DNA of 64,000 nt from Talpa occidentalis (Eukaryota; Chordata; Mammalia; Eulipotyphla; Talpidae). The stretch lies in NCBI RefSeq assembly GCF_014898055.3, contig NW_023601212.1, forward strand, positions 49,030,329 to 49,094,328. Reading direction: 5' to 3'. The position numbers and the translations under genes are program-made. Positions 11,060-21,986 of this stretch are shown here, one piece after another. Under the pieces are notes generated by a model. It did no database searches. It was not told the DNA's origin and saw only the letters and a list, made by a program, of their open reading frames with translations. Position 1 is the first letter of the stretch. Every line of letters begins with the position of its first letter.

Positions 11060-12120
11060 GGAGAAAATAGAAAATTCTTTCCCCCATATAATTGCACTTC
11101 CTTCTCAGGACAATCTAAAGTTGAGCAGGGCATCAAAACTACCATGAGATACCATCTTACACCAGTGAGAATGGCACATATTAAAAAAACTAGCAACAAC
11201 AAATGTTGGCGAGGTTGTGGAGAAAAAGGAACTCTCCTGCACTGTTGGTGGGAGTGCAAACTGGTCCAACCACTATGGAGAGCTGTGTGGAGATTTCTTG
11301 ACCTACTAAACATAGAGCTTCCATATGATCCAGCAATTCTATTCCTAGGTATTTACCCAAAGGACACAGAAACATCAATTCCAAAGAGCACCTGCACACC
11401 TATGTTTATAGCAGCACTGTTTACAATAGCTAAGCTTTGGAAACAGCCCAAATGCCCAAAAATAGATGACTGGATCAAGAAGATGTGGTACATATACACC
11501 ATGGAATATTACTCAGCATTCAAAAAAGATAAACACATGCAATCTGCAGCAACATGGATGGCGCTGGAAGGGATCATGCTCAGTGAAATAAGCCAAAAAG
11601 AAAAAGAAAAATACCGGACGGTCTCACTCATAGCAGGAATCTAGAAAACTTAAATAAGGGACCAGGAAAATGAATAACTATAAGAAAGTGAAAATCAAAA
11701 TCAACAAAAAACTATGAACCAGAGACACTTTTTGGGGGGTGGGGGGCAGGAGGGGAGGGATTGGGGTCAGAATGGGGGGGTTGCAATTGTATGGGGAATA
11801 TAAAAATAAAATTTATTATAAAAAAAAATAAGGGGGGGGGGTGCAATTGTATGGGAAATATAACCAAAATGAAAATGCATACATTGTGCAAAAATGAAAA
11901 ATGAGATAAGAATTATATAAAATAAAATTAATTTTAAAAAAAAGAAAAAAAAATAAAGTTGAGCAGGGCAGTGAATGTCAATCCCATGTTACAGATATGG
12001 AAGATAAACTTGAGTGTAGTTAGATATCTAGTGTAAGGGTCACCCAGCCAATGAGTACAAAATGGATATGAACTTAAACCCCTGAATCTAGGGTTGGGAC
12101 TATTGCTGCTGTTCCAGTCA
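11060..12120 (+). mobile_element. MIR element split by a young L1
   Basis: Right of the L1, CCATGTTACAGATATGGAAG ... GGGTCACCCAGCCAATGAGT ... ACTTAAACCCCTGAATCTAG follows the MIR 3' half; the part before 11116 is its shorter left flank. Confidence 0.6.
11133..11953 (+). mobile_element. Young 5'-truncated L1 with readable ORF2 C-terminus
   Basis: Exact 17-bp target duplication TAAAGTTGAGCAGGGCA (11116-11132 and 11954-11970). An uninterrupted frame at 11144-11644 encodes 166 residues of the L1 ORF2 protein C-terminus, containing the CxxC-type block [18 protein letters not shown] and the usual [20 protein letters not shown] text, ending at a TAG. The G-rich 3' UTR (11728-11800) is followed by an AATAAA-containing tail and then a second copy of the 3' terminus (11830-11953). 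Confidence 0.95.
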
Positions 12121-12184
12121 ACCTTTAAAGAAACAACTTGCTCTTCCTGAGAGTAACTGATTAATACTGACAGGCTCCCAAGAC

Positions 12185-12420
12185 CTTCACTATCTTAATT
12201 TGGCTTTTGATTTATTCAGTATATGATCTAGTACTTTCTATGCACCAGCATTGCTCTAAATATTGGGCATCCAGTACAGGATAATACAGGCCAGGATAAA
12301 GTTATGCTCTCATGGAGTTTACATTCTTAGAGAAGACACATCAATAAACAAATAAATCATCTAAAATATGTCAGGGGGTAGAGTGGTATCAAGGGGAAAG
12401 AGAGAGATTGATGGAAAATA
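12185..12420 (+). mobile_element. Ancient mammalian-wide repeat (same family as 25610)
   Basis: TTCTATGCACCAGCATTGCT ... TCATGGAGTTTACATTCTTA ... CAATAAACAAATAAATCATC follows the family text. I cannot assign the library name with certainty; it is often found next to L2/MIR-type cores. Confidence 0.5.
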
Positions 12421-12608
12421 GAGAAGATGAGCTGTCAGAGATATCAGATAATAACTTATTGACGTGTTATCCATACATCCCTCCTCTGGCAGTGTGTGGA
12501 CAGAGCTGCACACTGTTCAGACTGGAGATACTACAGAACATATTATTATACATTTAAATATCAAAGATGTTCAAGATCCCAGATCAGGATGCTAAGAAAT
12601 GAGGGTGA

Positions 12609-12976
12609 GGGCCCTCCCTGGTGCCACAAGGCGTTAAAATGCAGCACTATGAAGTTATCCATAGCCACTGCAGCATGAGTTCAATCCCCGGCCAGGGAGG
12701 TGACCCACATGACGCAGCAGACCTCTCCTGTCTCGCCAGCTACTCCCCTCAGCAGTGTACTTCGGTCAATCTGCCTGTTCTGTTCCCCGCTCTGTCTCTG
12801 GTGAATCCTCTCACCCCCTACATCTCTGGCCTGGACCCCAGCTCTTGTATGCATAAAAAAAATCCACCTGTTTTGTTCCCCACTCTGTCTCTGGTGAATA
12901 CTCTCACCCCACCCCCATACCTCTGGCCTGTACCCCAGTTCTTGTATGCATAAATAAATAAATCTTATTAAAAAAG
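12609..12976 (+). mobile_element. tRNA-derived T+ SINE with a tandem duplication of its 3' half
   Basis: Target duplication GAAATGAGGGTGA (12596-12608 and 12977-12989). The segment from about CCTGTTCTGTTCCCC to TTGTATGCATAAA occurs twice (12770-12859 and 12870-12955), so this copy is about 100 bp too long. Confidence 0.95.
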
Positions 12977-13395
12977 GAAATGAGGGTGATATTAAAATGA
13001 AGTAAAACAGAGCCCTCTTGCCAGTTTCAGAAGACACTACAATAGCCCTAAGTGCTTTCTAGCAAATGAAGATTCCCAGCAATGAAACAGTCTGGAAATG
13101 AGCTCCTAGTCATAAGAAGTATCCAATAAATAACTGCATGACCTCTGAAGTCTCTTCCAACTGTAAATTTGATAATCTTCCATCCCATGGAGTCTCTCTG
13201 TACCCTTAGTCACTAGTGGGAGATGGGGTGAGGACAGGAGAGAAAATCTGGCTGAAAACTCTGGTTCTCCTGCCAGTTCTCACGGAGGATGAGGAGTCAC
13301 CTGATTGTTGGCTCTAGATCCTACAGCAGCAGCAAAACTCTGACTTTTCTGCAAGGAGATCAGGGGCACAGTCTAGCCTAGCCTTACCCTGCAGG

Positions 13396-13493
13396 ACTGG
13401 AGATACTACAGAACATATTGTATACATTTAAATATCAAAGATGTTCAAGATTCCCAATCAGGATGCTAAGAAATGAGGGTGAGGGGCCTCCCA
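13396..13493 (+). repeat. Second copy of 12521-12617, including a SINE 5' junction
   Basis: ACTGGAGATACTACAGAACA through GGATGCTAAGAAATGAGGGT is repeated from 875 bp to the left at about 95% identity. It ends with GGGGCCTCCC, the first ten bases of a SINE, but no SINE body follows. Confidence 0.93.
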
Positions 13494-13779
13494 GGGCTGG
13501 CATCTTAATGACGTACTCTGTCTACTGGGAGCAGGCAGGATGACTTCGCAGGTCCCTCTGCTCGTATGACAGGTGAGCCACCAGTGACAACAAAAGGAGA
13601 AGAGCAAATTGTCCTGGATGTATGCCTGCCTCTCTCGTGGTTTATGGATATTCATTGGCAGTAGCTACACTTCTGAAATCCCAGCTTTTTGACATCATCC
13701 ACTGATGGCCATCACCCACCCTCCTTTGTCTCTCAGTTATTTCCTAAATCTGTGAACAACCAAACTGGGTCTTTGCTTG

Positions 13780-14207
13780 TGCCCAGAAAGTCAAACTCTG
13801 GATCACAAGAATTGTCTTTAGATGAAAGAGTTTATTTGAGATGGCCATCAAGGGAGTCAGCACCCCTAAACAACCAGCTCCCCAAATGTCAGAAGTGTTG
13901 GGGTTTTTATCAGGGGTGAAGGAAGGTGAGGGAAGTTAGGGCTTCACATCTCCAGGTCTGAGGAGGTGCGGGCAGCCTCAGTGACAAATGTCAAGATGTG
14001 TGACTCCCTCCCCAGCAAGGGGGTTTCTCAGCAATCAGCAGAGGTTTGCTTCTGATGCTACTGTCAACCCCAGAGGGACACAGAGAATTTTATTAGGGAT
14101 GTAACACAATTGATTTTCCAAGTTCCCAGGAATGCAGGTGGAACCAGTTAACAGTTAATCATAAGGACAGAATAAGGGCGCAATTCAGTGGTTGGATTTT
14201 AATTCCA
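13780..14207 (-). mobile_element. Solo LTR
   Basis: TG...CA ends with a 4-bp target duplication CTTG (13776-13779 and 14208-14211). On the minus strand a TATA-like GATAAAAACCCC (about 13911-13900) precedes AATAAA (13836-13831), then a 50-bp U5 ending CTGGGCA. The size (428 bp), the order and the 4-bp duplication suit a class I (gammaretrovirus-like) LTR. Confidence 0.75.
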
Positions 14208-14281
14208 CTTGTTCTTAATTTTTAGTCTAGGGGTCTTTCTGTTGCTAAATGCAGGAATTTGACTACAAGATCCTTTACTCA

Positions 14282-14553
14282 GGGCCTCCTGATGGCACAA
14301 GGGGTTAAGACGCAGCCTATGAAGCTATCTGCAGCCACTGTAGCACAAGTTGGATATCTGGCTAGGGAGTTACCCATATGGCGTAGCAGACCTTTCCTGT
14401 CTTGCCCTCTGCTCCCCTCAGCAGTGTATTTCAGTCAATCTGCCTGTTCTGTTCCCCACTCTGTCTCTGGTGAGTCTTATCACCCCCTACACACATACCT
14501 CTCGCCTGTACCCCAGTTCTTGTATGCATAAATAAATAAATCTTTAAAAAAAA
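14282..14553 (+). mobile_element. tRNA-derived T+ SINE copy
   Basis: Target duplication TCCTYTAC (14271-14278, 14554-14561). A-box region CAAGGGGTTAAGACGCAGCC is well kept; the B box is degraded (AGTTGGATATC). Confidence 0.92.
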
Positions 14554-14978
14554 TCCTCTACGCACATGGGCCATTGTACCTCTGGGGGTGACTAAGTGTT
14601 GGCCAAGACAAAATATCAAGGGATAGATACTAGCAATGAGTAAAAAAAATTGCCCCTATTCACCCATCACTTATTATGGGGCTGTGGCTGGAACATGCTT
14701 GGAGAATGACAGCTCAGCAGAGTCTGACCAGCAATGGTGGTTTCTGTAGGCACTCTTGCCAACAACAATGTAAAACTGGGAGAGAATTTTCTATGTGTAT
14801 CTTTCTGCTCTGACCCTGTTCCTTTACATCAGCAAAAAGGTGAGTGTGGCTACCTCATTGTGCAGTTATCATCTGGGACCATTCTTGATACGCTCTTGCT
14901 CTTCTCCTGTTTACCTTGAAGAACTGACTTCCTCAAGAACAGGCTTTCCCAAGTAATTTTTGGCATGTAGATTACTTT

Positions 14979-15248
14979 GTTTTATTTTTTAAAAGATTTA
15001 TTTATTTATACATACAAGAGCTGGGGTACAGGCCAGAGATGTGGGGGGTAAGAGGACTCATGAGAGACAGTGGAACAGAACAGGCAGACTGACTGAAATA
15101 CACTGCTGAGGGGAGCAGCGGGCAAGACAGGAGAGTCTGCTGTGCCATGTGGGTAGCTCCCTGACCGGGGATGGAACTCGTGCTACAAAGGCTGTGGACA
15201 GCTTCATAATGCTGTGTTTAACCCCCTGCACCACCAGGAAACCCCCAT
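14979..15248 (-). mobile_element. tRNA-derived T+ SINE copy
   Basis: Exact target duplication CATGTAGATTACTTT (14964-14978 and 15249-15263). Tail AAAAGATTTATTTATTTATA, head CACCACCAGGAAACCCCC. Confidence 0.95.
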
Positions 15249-15691
15249 CATGTAGATTACTTTAAGCTAAGGTCAACTGAGACCCTGCAAGCTCATTAGA
15301 AACTTTCATCATGCCCTTAACTACTATCTGGAAGAATGAAGATTGGGGCTATTGCCCAGAATTGAGATTTTTTTTTTAAATCAGAATATGCTGTCTATCA
15401 TAGAAACCTGTATATGTGGCAAGGCACACACCTAATTACAGAGAATCAGGTTATGGTCATGTGATCTCCCTTCCTCTCTCCTTGAAGCCCAGGCTCCTAT
15501 CCCCATCCTTGTCTTAGAATTTATACCCTCATTTTGCCCCATTTACTTTAGAATTTATATCCATGTGAACTTTTCATACATAGGTAGTTAAATTTTTTCT
15601 TCCTACTATTTTTTTCTTACAGATTTTTTCTACTTACTAACTTGTCTGATGTTAATTTGATTGCTAGACCAACCCAAAAAGAAACCAGAGG

Positions 15692-16443
15692 GGCCTCCCT
15701 GAGGGTGGCGCAAGGGGTTAAGATGCAACCTATGAAGCTAATCACAGACACTGTGTTATAGAGCAACCCCGATATTAAACGGGTTCCTGGCTGTGGGTCC
15801 TCACCCGCGCGCTTTAAAGGGACTTATGAATACTCTACTACAGACACACACAAAAGGGTTAATAAAAGGTTTATTTACAAGAGGAAAGGAAATAAGGAAA
15901 ATGTACAACTCAGGGAGAAAATAGGGAAATAAAGTCTTTAATGCGTCCTACCCGATCCGACGACCTGGAAACCCAAAGTCACTCCCAGAGCTGGCCGGAG
16001 GCTCCGCGCTGGCCCAGAGCCCAAAATGGAGAGCCCCCCAAAGCCCACGTGTCTGCCTTTTGTATCCACCTGGCTGCTTAACCCCACCCTCAGGTCCCAG
16101 CCACCTTCCCTTTGGTGGTGATGGGATTTGGAGTTCCCAGTGTCTTTGGCTTTGACCTGGGGTGGGGGTGGAGTCCACAAAGCCTGTATGGAATTTGCTT
16201 TGGGACCGCCTTTTCCCCCTAACAACTGCAGCACCAGTTCAGTCCCAGGCCAGGGAGCTACCCACATGGCGCAGCAGACCTCTTCTGACTCACCAGCTGC
16301 TCCCCTCAGCAGTGTATTTCAGTCAGTCTGCCTGTTCTGTTCTCCACTCTGTCTCTGGTGAATCTGCTCACCCCCACACCTCTGGCCTGTACTCTAGTTC
16401 TTGTATGCATACATTAATAAATCTTTAAAAAAAAACAAAAACA
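15692..16443 (+). mobile_element. tRNA-derived T+ SINE interrupted by a solo LTR
   Basis: Head at 15692-15753 and remainder from 16225 to the tail; together they make one full-length copy. The outer target duplication is AAAGAAAYCAGAGGGG on both sides. Confidence 0.93.
15754..16224 (-). mobile_element. Solo LTR inserted in a SINE
   Basis: 471 bp with ends TGTTA...TAACA and a 4-bp target duplication ACTG (15750-15753 and 16225-16228) made from the SINE's own CACTGCAGC. CpG-rich (CCCGATCCGACGACC). On the minus strand AATAAACC occurs in the TTGTAAATAAACC stretch (about 15871-15866). No internal retroviral sequence remains. Confidence 0.93.
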
Positions 16444-16794
16444 GAAAGAAATCAGAGGGGTGGGGGAAATTTCCTCTCTGCTCTTACACCATCCAGTGGC
16501 TCCTGGTTCTGGACTTATCTATAAATTTTCTTGGTGATCTGCAGAACCTGCTGGCCCTTCCACAACTGACTTGCCTTGGGCAAGGTCCTCAGAGCAGTGC
16601 CAGCTCTGTACGTGTACCCCGGCACTGGCCCATTTGGTAGATGCTAGTGTCTGATGATTGAAGCCTGGCCTCTGGTTCTGCATTATCACAGTCCCGATCA
16701 CACTGCTAAGGGCCACTTTGCACATCACAAATGAGCAAGTTGTTAAAATAGCCACCTCTAAATTAGAGCATATGGTTCTACATTTATGTTCCTC

Positions 16795-16945
16795 AGGCTC
16801 TTGCTATGTGACTTGATACAAATTAGTCTCTGTGATCATTAACTGAGTAAGAACGATAAAGGGATGATTGTAAGTATTGCACGAGGTCAGGCAAGACAAG
16901 CTCTTACAACAGTGCCCAGCACAAAGTAAGTGTTCAATGTTAGCT
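16795..16945 (-). mobile_element. MIR element
   Basis: TGCTATGTGACTTGATACAA ... AACTGAGTAAGAACGATAAAG ... ACAGTGCCCAGCACAAAGTA and AGTGTTCAATGTTAG follow the reverse complement of MIR. Confidence 0.7.
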
Positions 16946-18010
16946 TGTGTGTTAGTTTACAGTGACTGTTTATGGGAGAGGTTGAACAGAGTTGGCTGCA
17001 AACACAGGTCAGAAAATTTCCATGGAGTCAGGATGTCAGGTCACTGCCTCTCTGATAAAATAAGTAGAGTCTATGGATCCACAAAGGCCTCTGGGCAGGT
17101 GCCCTTTGGGGCGGGGGTAATTCAAGCTGTGGTGAGGGTAGGGGAAAGGAAGCCAACAAGCTGGTGTTCTTTTGTGTTTCTTCCCCGTCCCTTTCATTTC
17201 TGAAGTTTGGGCTTCACCTCCAAGCTATTCTCAACAAGAATTAAAAAAACTCATAACAATGTCATCTCTCATTCTTTTCCTCTTTCCCAGACTTTTGGAC
17301 CCCAGAAACACATTGTTTCTGCATTTCTTTGAACAACAAAAAACTGTTTTTAATCACAATAGACTGGAATAAACCAATTTGCATCTGAATGATATGTATA
17401 TGTGTCAATTACTGTGGATTGTATTGAGTAGGGGTTGGAAGCAAAGGCAGGGTAGCAGAGGCATAAAAAAATACCCCCTGGCCAGGATGGGAGGCCCCAC
17501 TTCGAGGAGTCCCCATCAGCTCCTCATTCCTTTGCCAGCACTGTTAAAAGTGAAATAAGACCACAAAAGAAACCAGGAAGAACCAGACTTAACAAAGCAA
17601 GTGTAGCCAGAAAAAGCAAATTCCATGGAAGTCACTCAAGCCTCTTTTATGAATATTCAGAGCCATGCAATTTTACTGGGCAAACTGGAATATTGGGCTA
17701 AAATATTTCCTAGGAGGCTCTGTGGGGAGTTCTTTATTCATTGCATTTAAATGCAAATGATAACAAAACTGCAAGACAATACACTTTGAAAAGTTGATTT
17801 AAAATGAGGAGCACAAGGGAAGGCTTAAGGAACCAGGAGAAGGATTTTATTTTCATTTTCTGCAGTTTAAGTCAGGCCAAATAGAGGTTCAGAATACAAA
17901 CATAGAAGCCAGCCTTGCTGCTAACAAAATATGTCTAATTATTTTCCTTCTCTCATTAAAAAAAAGGAAGAAAAAATTTTCTATTTTTTTCTATATCCAA
18001 GACACTTATA
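16946..18010. other. No recognised feature
   Basis: Unique-looking DNA; nothing coding and no repeat I can name. Confidence 0.5.
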
Positions 18011-18014
18011 GTAC

Positions 18015-18649
18015 TGTTACAAGACAGGTTGAGGGGCACCCCAAAACCTTCAAACCCGCCTGCTCTAAATAGATTCTGCCATGTGCTACATCAAGACAAA
18101 ATACACTCTAGTGTGTAGGACCTTCAATGGAAAGAAACTTTAATACAAGTAGTGTGCGATGCAGAAACAGGGAAAAATGGGGAAGAATATAGTTTCCAAA
18201 TCAAGCACCCAAAGTTACCCATCCTCTTGTGGTTAAATGCCCAGCCAAAAAGGGTTGGCCCAAAGCAGGGCCTCTGAGGCCCAAAAGCCTGCCACAAGTC
18301 TAAAGCACTTTCTGGTGGGGACCCATATGGAAGTGTCAGAAACAGCCAAACAAGTCTGGAAGCAAAAGAGAAAAATCAAAATCATGATCAACCTGCCACT
18401 GTTAATCTCCCCACGGGTCTCTCACCCACATCTGTTTCAACCAGTCCAAGACCAAAAAACAAGTGCAGCTTCTTCACATGTCTTTCTGCTCTATGTGTCT
18501 CCTCCAGGTCTCCTTCTGGCTCTCCATCCTGCTTCCTTCTTTCTCCAGTATCCTCTCCAGCTCCTTCTCCTCCCTGCTCAGCTCCACCTTCCCTTGGGTG
18601 GGGCAGAGAACCTGGAACCTCCCCTTTTCCGGGGGATCACCCTGTTACA
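18015..18649 (-). mobile_element. Solo LTR, family 1 copy A
   Basis: 635 bp. On the plus strand it starts TGTTACAAGACAGG and ends CCCTGTTACA, with a 4-bp target duplication GTAC (18011-18014 and 18650-18653). It shares most of its length with the copies at 19194 and 21987; the minus strand has an ATTAAAGTTTC poly(A)-type signal. Confidence 0.93.
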
Positions 18650-19193
18650 GTACCAATCAGGACTCCTGATCCGCCTAAGTTTACCTCGCCAAACGTCAAG
18701 CTAATAATTCAAGAAGAAACCCTGAAACTTGACACTAGACAAGGTTGTGCCATATTTGGGGGGACGCTTATGCTTAGAAATAATGGAAACAGTTCCCAGA
18801 ACCCTTTTCTGATTATAAGAAACCCAGTTGTTCAGGGTCCCCAGGTTGGGATGTAACATCTTCTAATACATACGGACCCCAAAGATAATGAGCATTAATG
18901 TCCAGTAGGAGTTCCACTCTGGAGGAGAGTCTCGGAGACCCCACCTGAGGAAGAGGGGGAAGACTATAAATACTCTGCTTTAAAGACAATGCTGTGCTGA
19001 AGTGTCACCTGTTCTTGACTGAAGTGGAGGCATTGTTACATGTGCTCAAAGACAGAAATGAAACATTATTCCCACACCAGCCCATTTGCAATTCAAGACT
19101 ATTAAGCCAGCAATCCTCAAACAAGGGAGAGAAAGATCCAATCTGAAAATGAAGGCCAATTGGACAGAGAAGCAATGATATACTAGCTGAAAG
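18650..19193. other. Spacer between two solo LTRs; nothing recognised
   Basis: I looked for internal retroviral sequence because same-family LTRs flank it, but found none, and each LTR has its own target duplication, so this is host DNA. Confidence 0.6.
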
Positions 19194-19779
19194 TGTTATA
19201 GGACAGGGAGAAGGGCAGCCCAAACCCCGCAAACCTGCCTATTCTACATGGGTTCTGCCATCCGCCGCATCAACACAAAACATAAGAGACTTTAATGGGA
19301 AGGAACTTTAATAAAACTAGGAAACAATACAGGTAAGGCAAAGAGTCTAGTTTCTAAATAAAGCACCCAAAGTTACCCGTCCCCTCGTGGGTAAAAGTCC
19401 ATCCAAATGGGATTGGCCCAGAACAAGGCCCCAAAGCCTGCCACAAGTCTAAAGCATCTTCCAGTGGGGACCCACAGAAAAGGGTCAGAAACAACCAGAC
19501 AAGCCCGGAAGGAAAAGAGCAAAATCAACATCAAGATAAAAGATGCCACTGTCACCTCCCCACGGGTCTCACTGACATCTGTGTCACCCAGTCCACGACC
19601 AAAAGACAAGCGCAGTTTCTTCACGTGTCTCTAGGCTCCATGCCCCTCCTCCAGGTCTCTTTGCTCCATCCTGCTTCCTTCCTCAGTCTCTTCTGCAGCT
19701 TCTTCTCTTGCTGCTCAGCTCCACCCTCCCTTGGGTGGGGCAGGGAACCTCCCCCTTTCCTGGGGACCACCCTGTTACA
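19194..19779 (-). mobile_element. Solo LTR, family 1 copy B
   Basis: 586 bp, starts TGTTATAGGACAGG, ends CCCTGTTACA, with its own 4-bp target duplication AAAG (19190-19193 and 19780-19783). Shares AAGCACCCAAAGTTACCC, CCTGCCACAAGTCTAAAGCA and GTGGGGCAGGGAACCT with copy A. Confidence 0.93.
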
Positions 19780-20057
19780 AAAGGATCTCACCCTGATAAA
19801 ATAGGGTGTCTGGAATTTAAATTTGACACTTTCCACCTTTGCTGGAACAAAGCAGTGGCCAAGGAGGATTACAGGGCATGTTTGCCACACTTGTGGGAGC
19901 CCTGGAAATGGGGCAGTGCCAAAGGTATGTCTGTGAAGGGAGGAGCTGAACAAAATAGGAAGAAGTTCAGAGTTCGGTCTCCAGCCAGACTTTGAAACTT
20001 GTTCAGGAGTTGATTTGACATTCTCAGCCTAACCCATTTAAAAAAATAACAGCCTCT

Positions 20058-20325
20058 GGGCCTTCCTGGTGGTGCAGGGGTTAAAGTCTCAGCGCTATCA
20101 AGCTATTACTAACCGCTGTGGCTGTTCTATCCCGGCCAGGGAGCTGACTCACATGGCGCAGCAGACCTCTCCTGTCTCACCTGCTGCTCCCCTCAGCAGT
20201 GTATTTCAGTAGATCTACCTGTTCTGTCCCCCACTCCATCTCTGGTGAATCTCCTAACAGCCCCCCATACCTCTGGCCTACACCCCAGTTCTTGTATGCA
20301 TAAATAAATAAAAATAAATCATAAA
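20058..20325 (+). mobile_element. tRNA-derived T+ SINE copy
   Basis: Head GGGCCTTCCTGGTGGTGC, core CCCCTCAGCAGTGTATTTC, tail TGCATAAATAAATAAAAATA. Flanks AAATAACAGCCTCTG / AAATATAATAGCTTCTG resemble each other as a decayed target duplication. Confidence 0.92.
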
Positions 20326-20746
20326 AAATATAATAGCTTCTGCAGTAAAATATCAAGAAACTGGGTAATTCAACAATTCAGAGACCTCTAGTCTTAGCCT
20401 CCTCCACACCCACCCCAACCTGGGAATCTGCAGTTTCTTTCTTATTCCAAAGGTGGGATGTCACTTCCAGTGGGTGACAGCTCAGAAAAATATGTGCCTT
20501 GACCTGCAAAGTTTCAGAAGATACCATGTGTTGGTGATAGTTATTGCTTTTTTTTAATCTGTCAGATTTTTTAAAAAATGGAAGTTTAGCATCTTAGTCC
20601 ACCAAATTGATTCAGAATGTCAGACCAGTTATCATGTAGGTAACCACGGTTTACCTAGCCTGATTCAACTAGAGAGAGACAGGGTGTCACAAATAAAAGG
20701 ACTACCCACTAAGCTAAATTCAATAATAATAAGATAGCACACACTG

Positions 20747-21171
20747 TGATGCCAAATGCCGGCCGCAGTTTCCCTCAGCCAATAAAAGGAAACAGAGTTT
20801 GAGGAGAAGGAAAGTAGTTTAATTTGTCAAAAAACTGAGAAGAGCAGCAGACTCTGTCTGAAAGACCACCTTCCTGCTCTTTGGCAGAGGGCAGGGGTGT
20901 TTATACAAAGGAGTAAAAAAAAGGGGGAGATGGACAAGGGTCTGTCAAGGGGAAGAGAATGGTTGGCATGTCCTTTTGTTGCAGGCATATGGAGATTTAG
21001 CTAGGCGCCAGCTTACTTTGTTAACACCTGCTTTTTAACTTCCTTATTATCTTCTCAGGAATGTCCTTCCTTTTCCTTAGACTGCAAGAAGACAAACTTG
21101 TTAAATGCAATATATAGGAATGCTTATCTGTTGGGGCACGAAGAGTGGCCCCATCCTGTTTCACTGCATCA
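20747..21171 (-). mobile_element. Solo LTR, family 2
   Basis: 425 bp with 6-bp inverted ends TGATGC...GCATCA and a 4-bp target duplication ACTG (20743-20746 and 21172-21175). On the minus strand TATAAA (20905-20900) precedes ATTAAA (20823-20818), giving a proper U3-R-U5 order. Confidence 0.92.
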
Positions 21172-21986
21172 ACTGAGCCCCTCAGAACAATGCATCATAG
21201 CATTTGAAGAGGGATTTTGACAGCGAGACATGTTCAAGGAAGATGAACCAAGATGTTATGAAGACAAGAAACAGTAATGCAGCAGAAGGGACAGGAGCTT
21301 GTTCAGTCAAGACTGAGGACAGAAGACTGAGTATGGTCTTCAACCATTCAATGTCCAGCAAATGGAAGATATCTTTTAGACCTGCTCCATGCATCACGAG
21401 GAAATGAACAAAGGCCAACACATTGAAATTTCAGGAAGCCCAATGTCAGCCAAATAGAAGAGACAATATTCAAGAAAGCAAAACTGTGCTGAGTGCTATT
21501 TGGCTGCTTTGGAAATGAATGCATTCCCTGGCCCTTGAAGGAAATAATTTGCAATGTTTCTATTCACCAGGTACCATGTATATAAATCTTTTTCAAACTG
21601 TGAATAAATAATAAAACTGAGCTCCTCTGCCACCTTCACACTTACCTTTGCCTCATTTCTAGGTGGACCCCATATCATGGGGCCGATCTCACATTATTGA
21701 AGTCTGTCTGCCATGATATATACTCGGTATATATCACACTGCAGGTTCCCACTGTGGTTTCGGGGAGGCTATATCTGGCACACAGGAGTCTCCCAGCTTG
21801 AGGTGACAATCAGTCATCTCATGTTTAAAATCCCTGAGTGTTTGAAATTGGTGTTTGTCCTGTTTTCTGATTCTATCATACCTAAATCCCTGTTTTCCTG
21901 TCTATCTTGGTTCCCTAATGCCTGTCTGATTTCTGATCACCAACTCTGCCAATACTTTGCAAGTCTAAATATTCCTAATGGGATAG
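21172..21986. other. Unassigned; AATAATAAAA signal near 21605
   Basis: Plus-strand GTGAATAAATAATAAAACTG followed by a pyrimidine-rich 100 bp could be the end of an old plus-strand LTR, but I could not define borders. No gene. Confidence 0.3.

Noticed and set aside
11144..11644. 166-codon open frame as a host gene
   Set aside because: It is the C-terminus of L1 ORF2 within a truncated insertion that has a target duplication.
18015..19779. A short provirus with two LTRs
   Set aside because: Each LTR has its own 4-bp target duplication and the spacer has no retroviral text.
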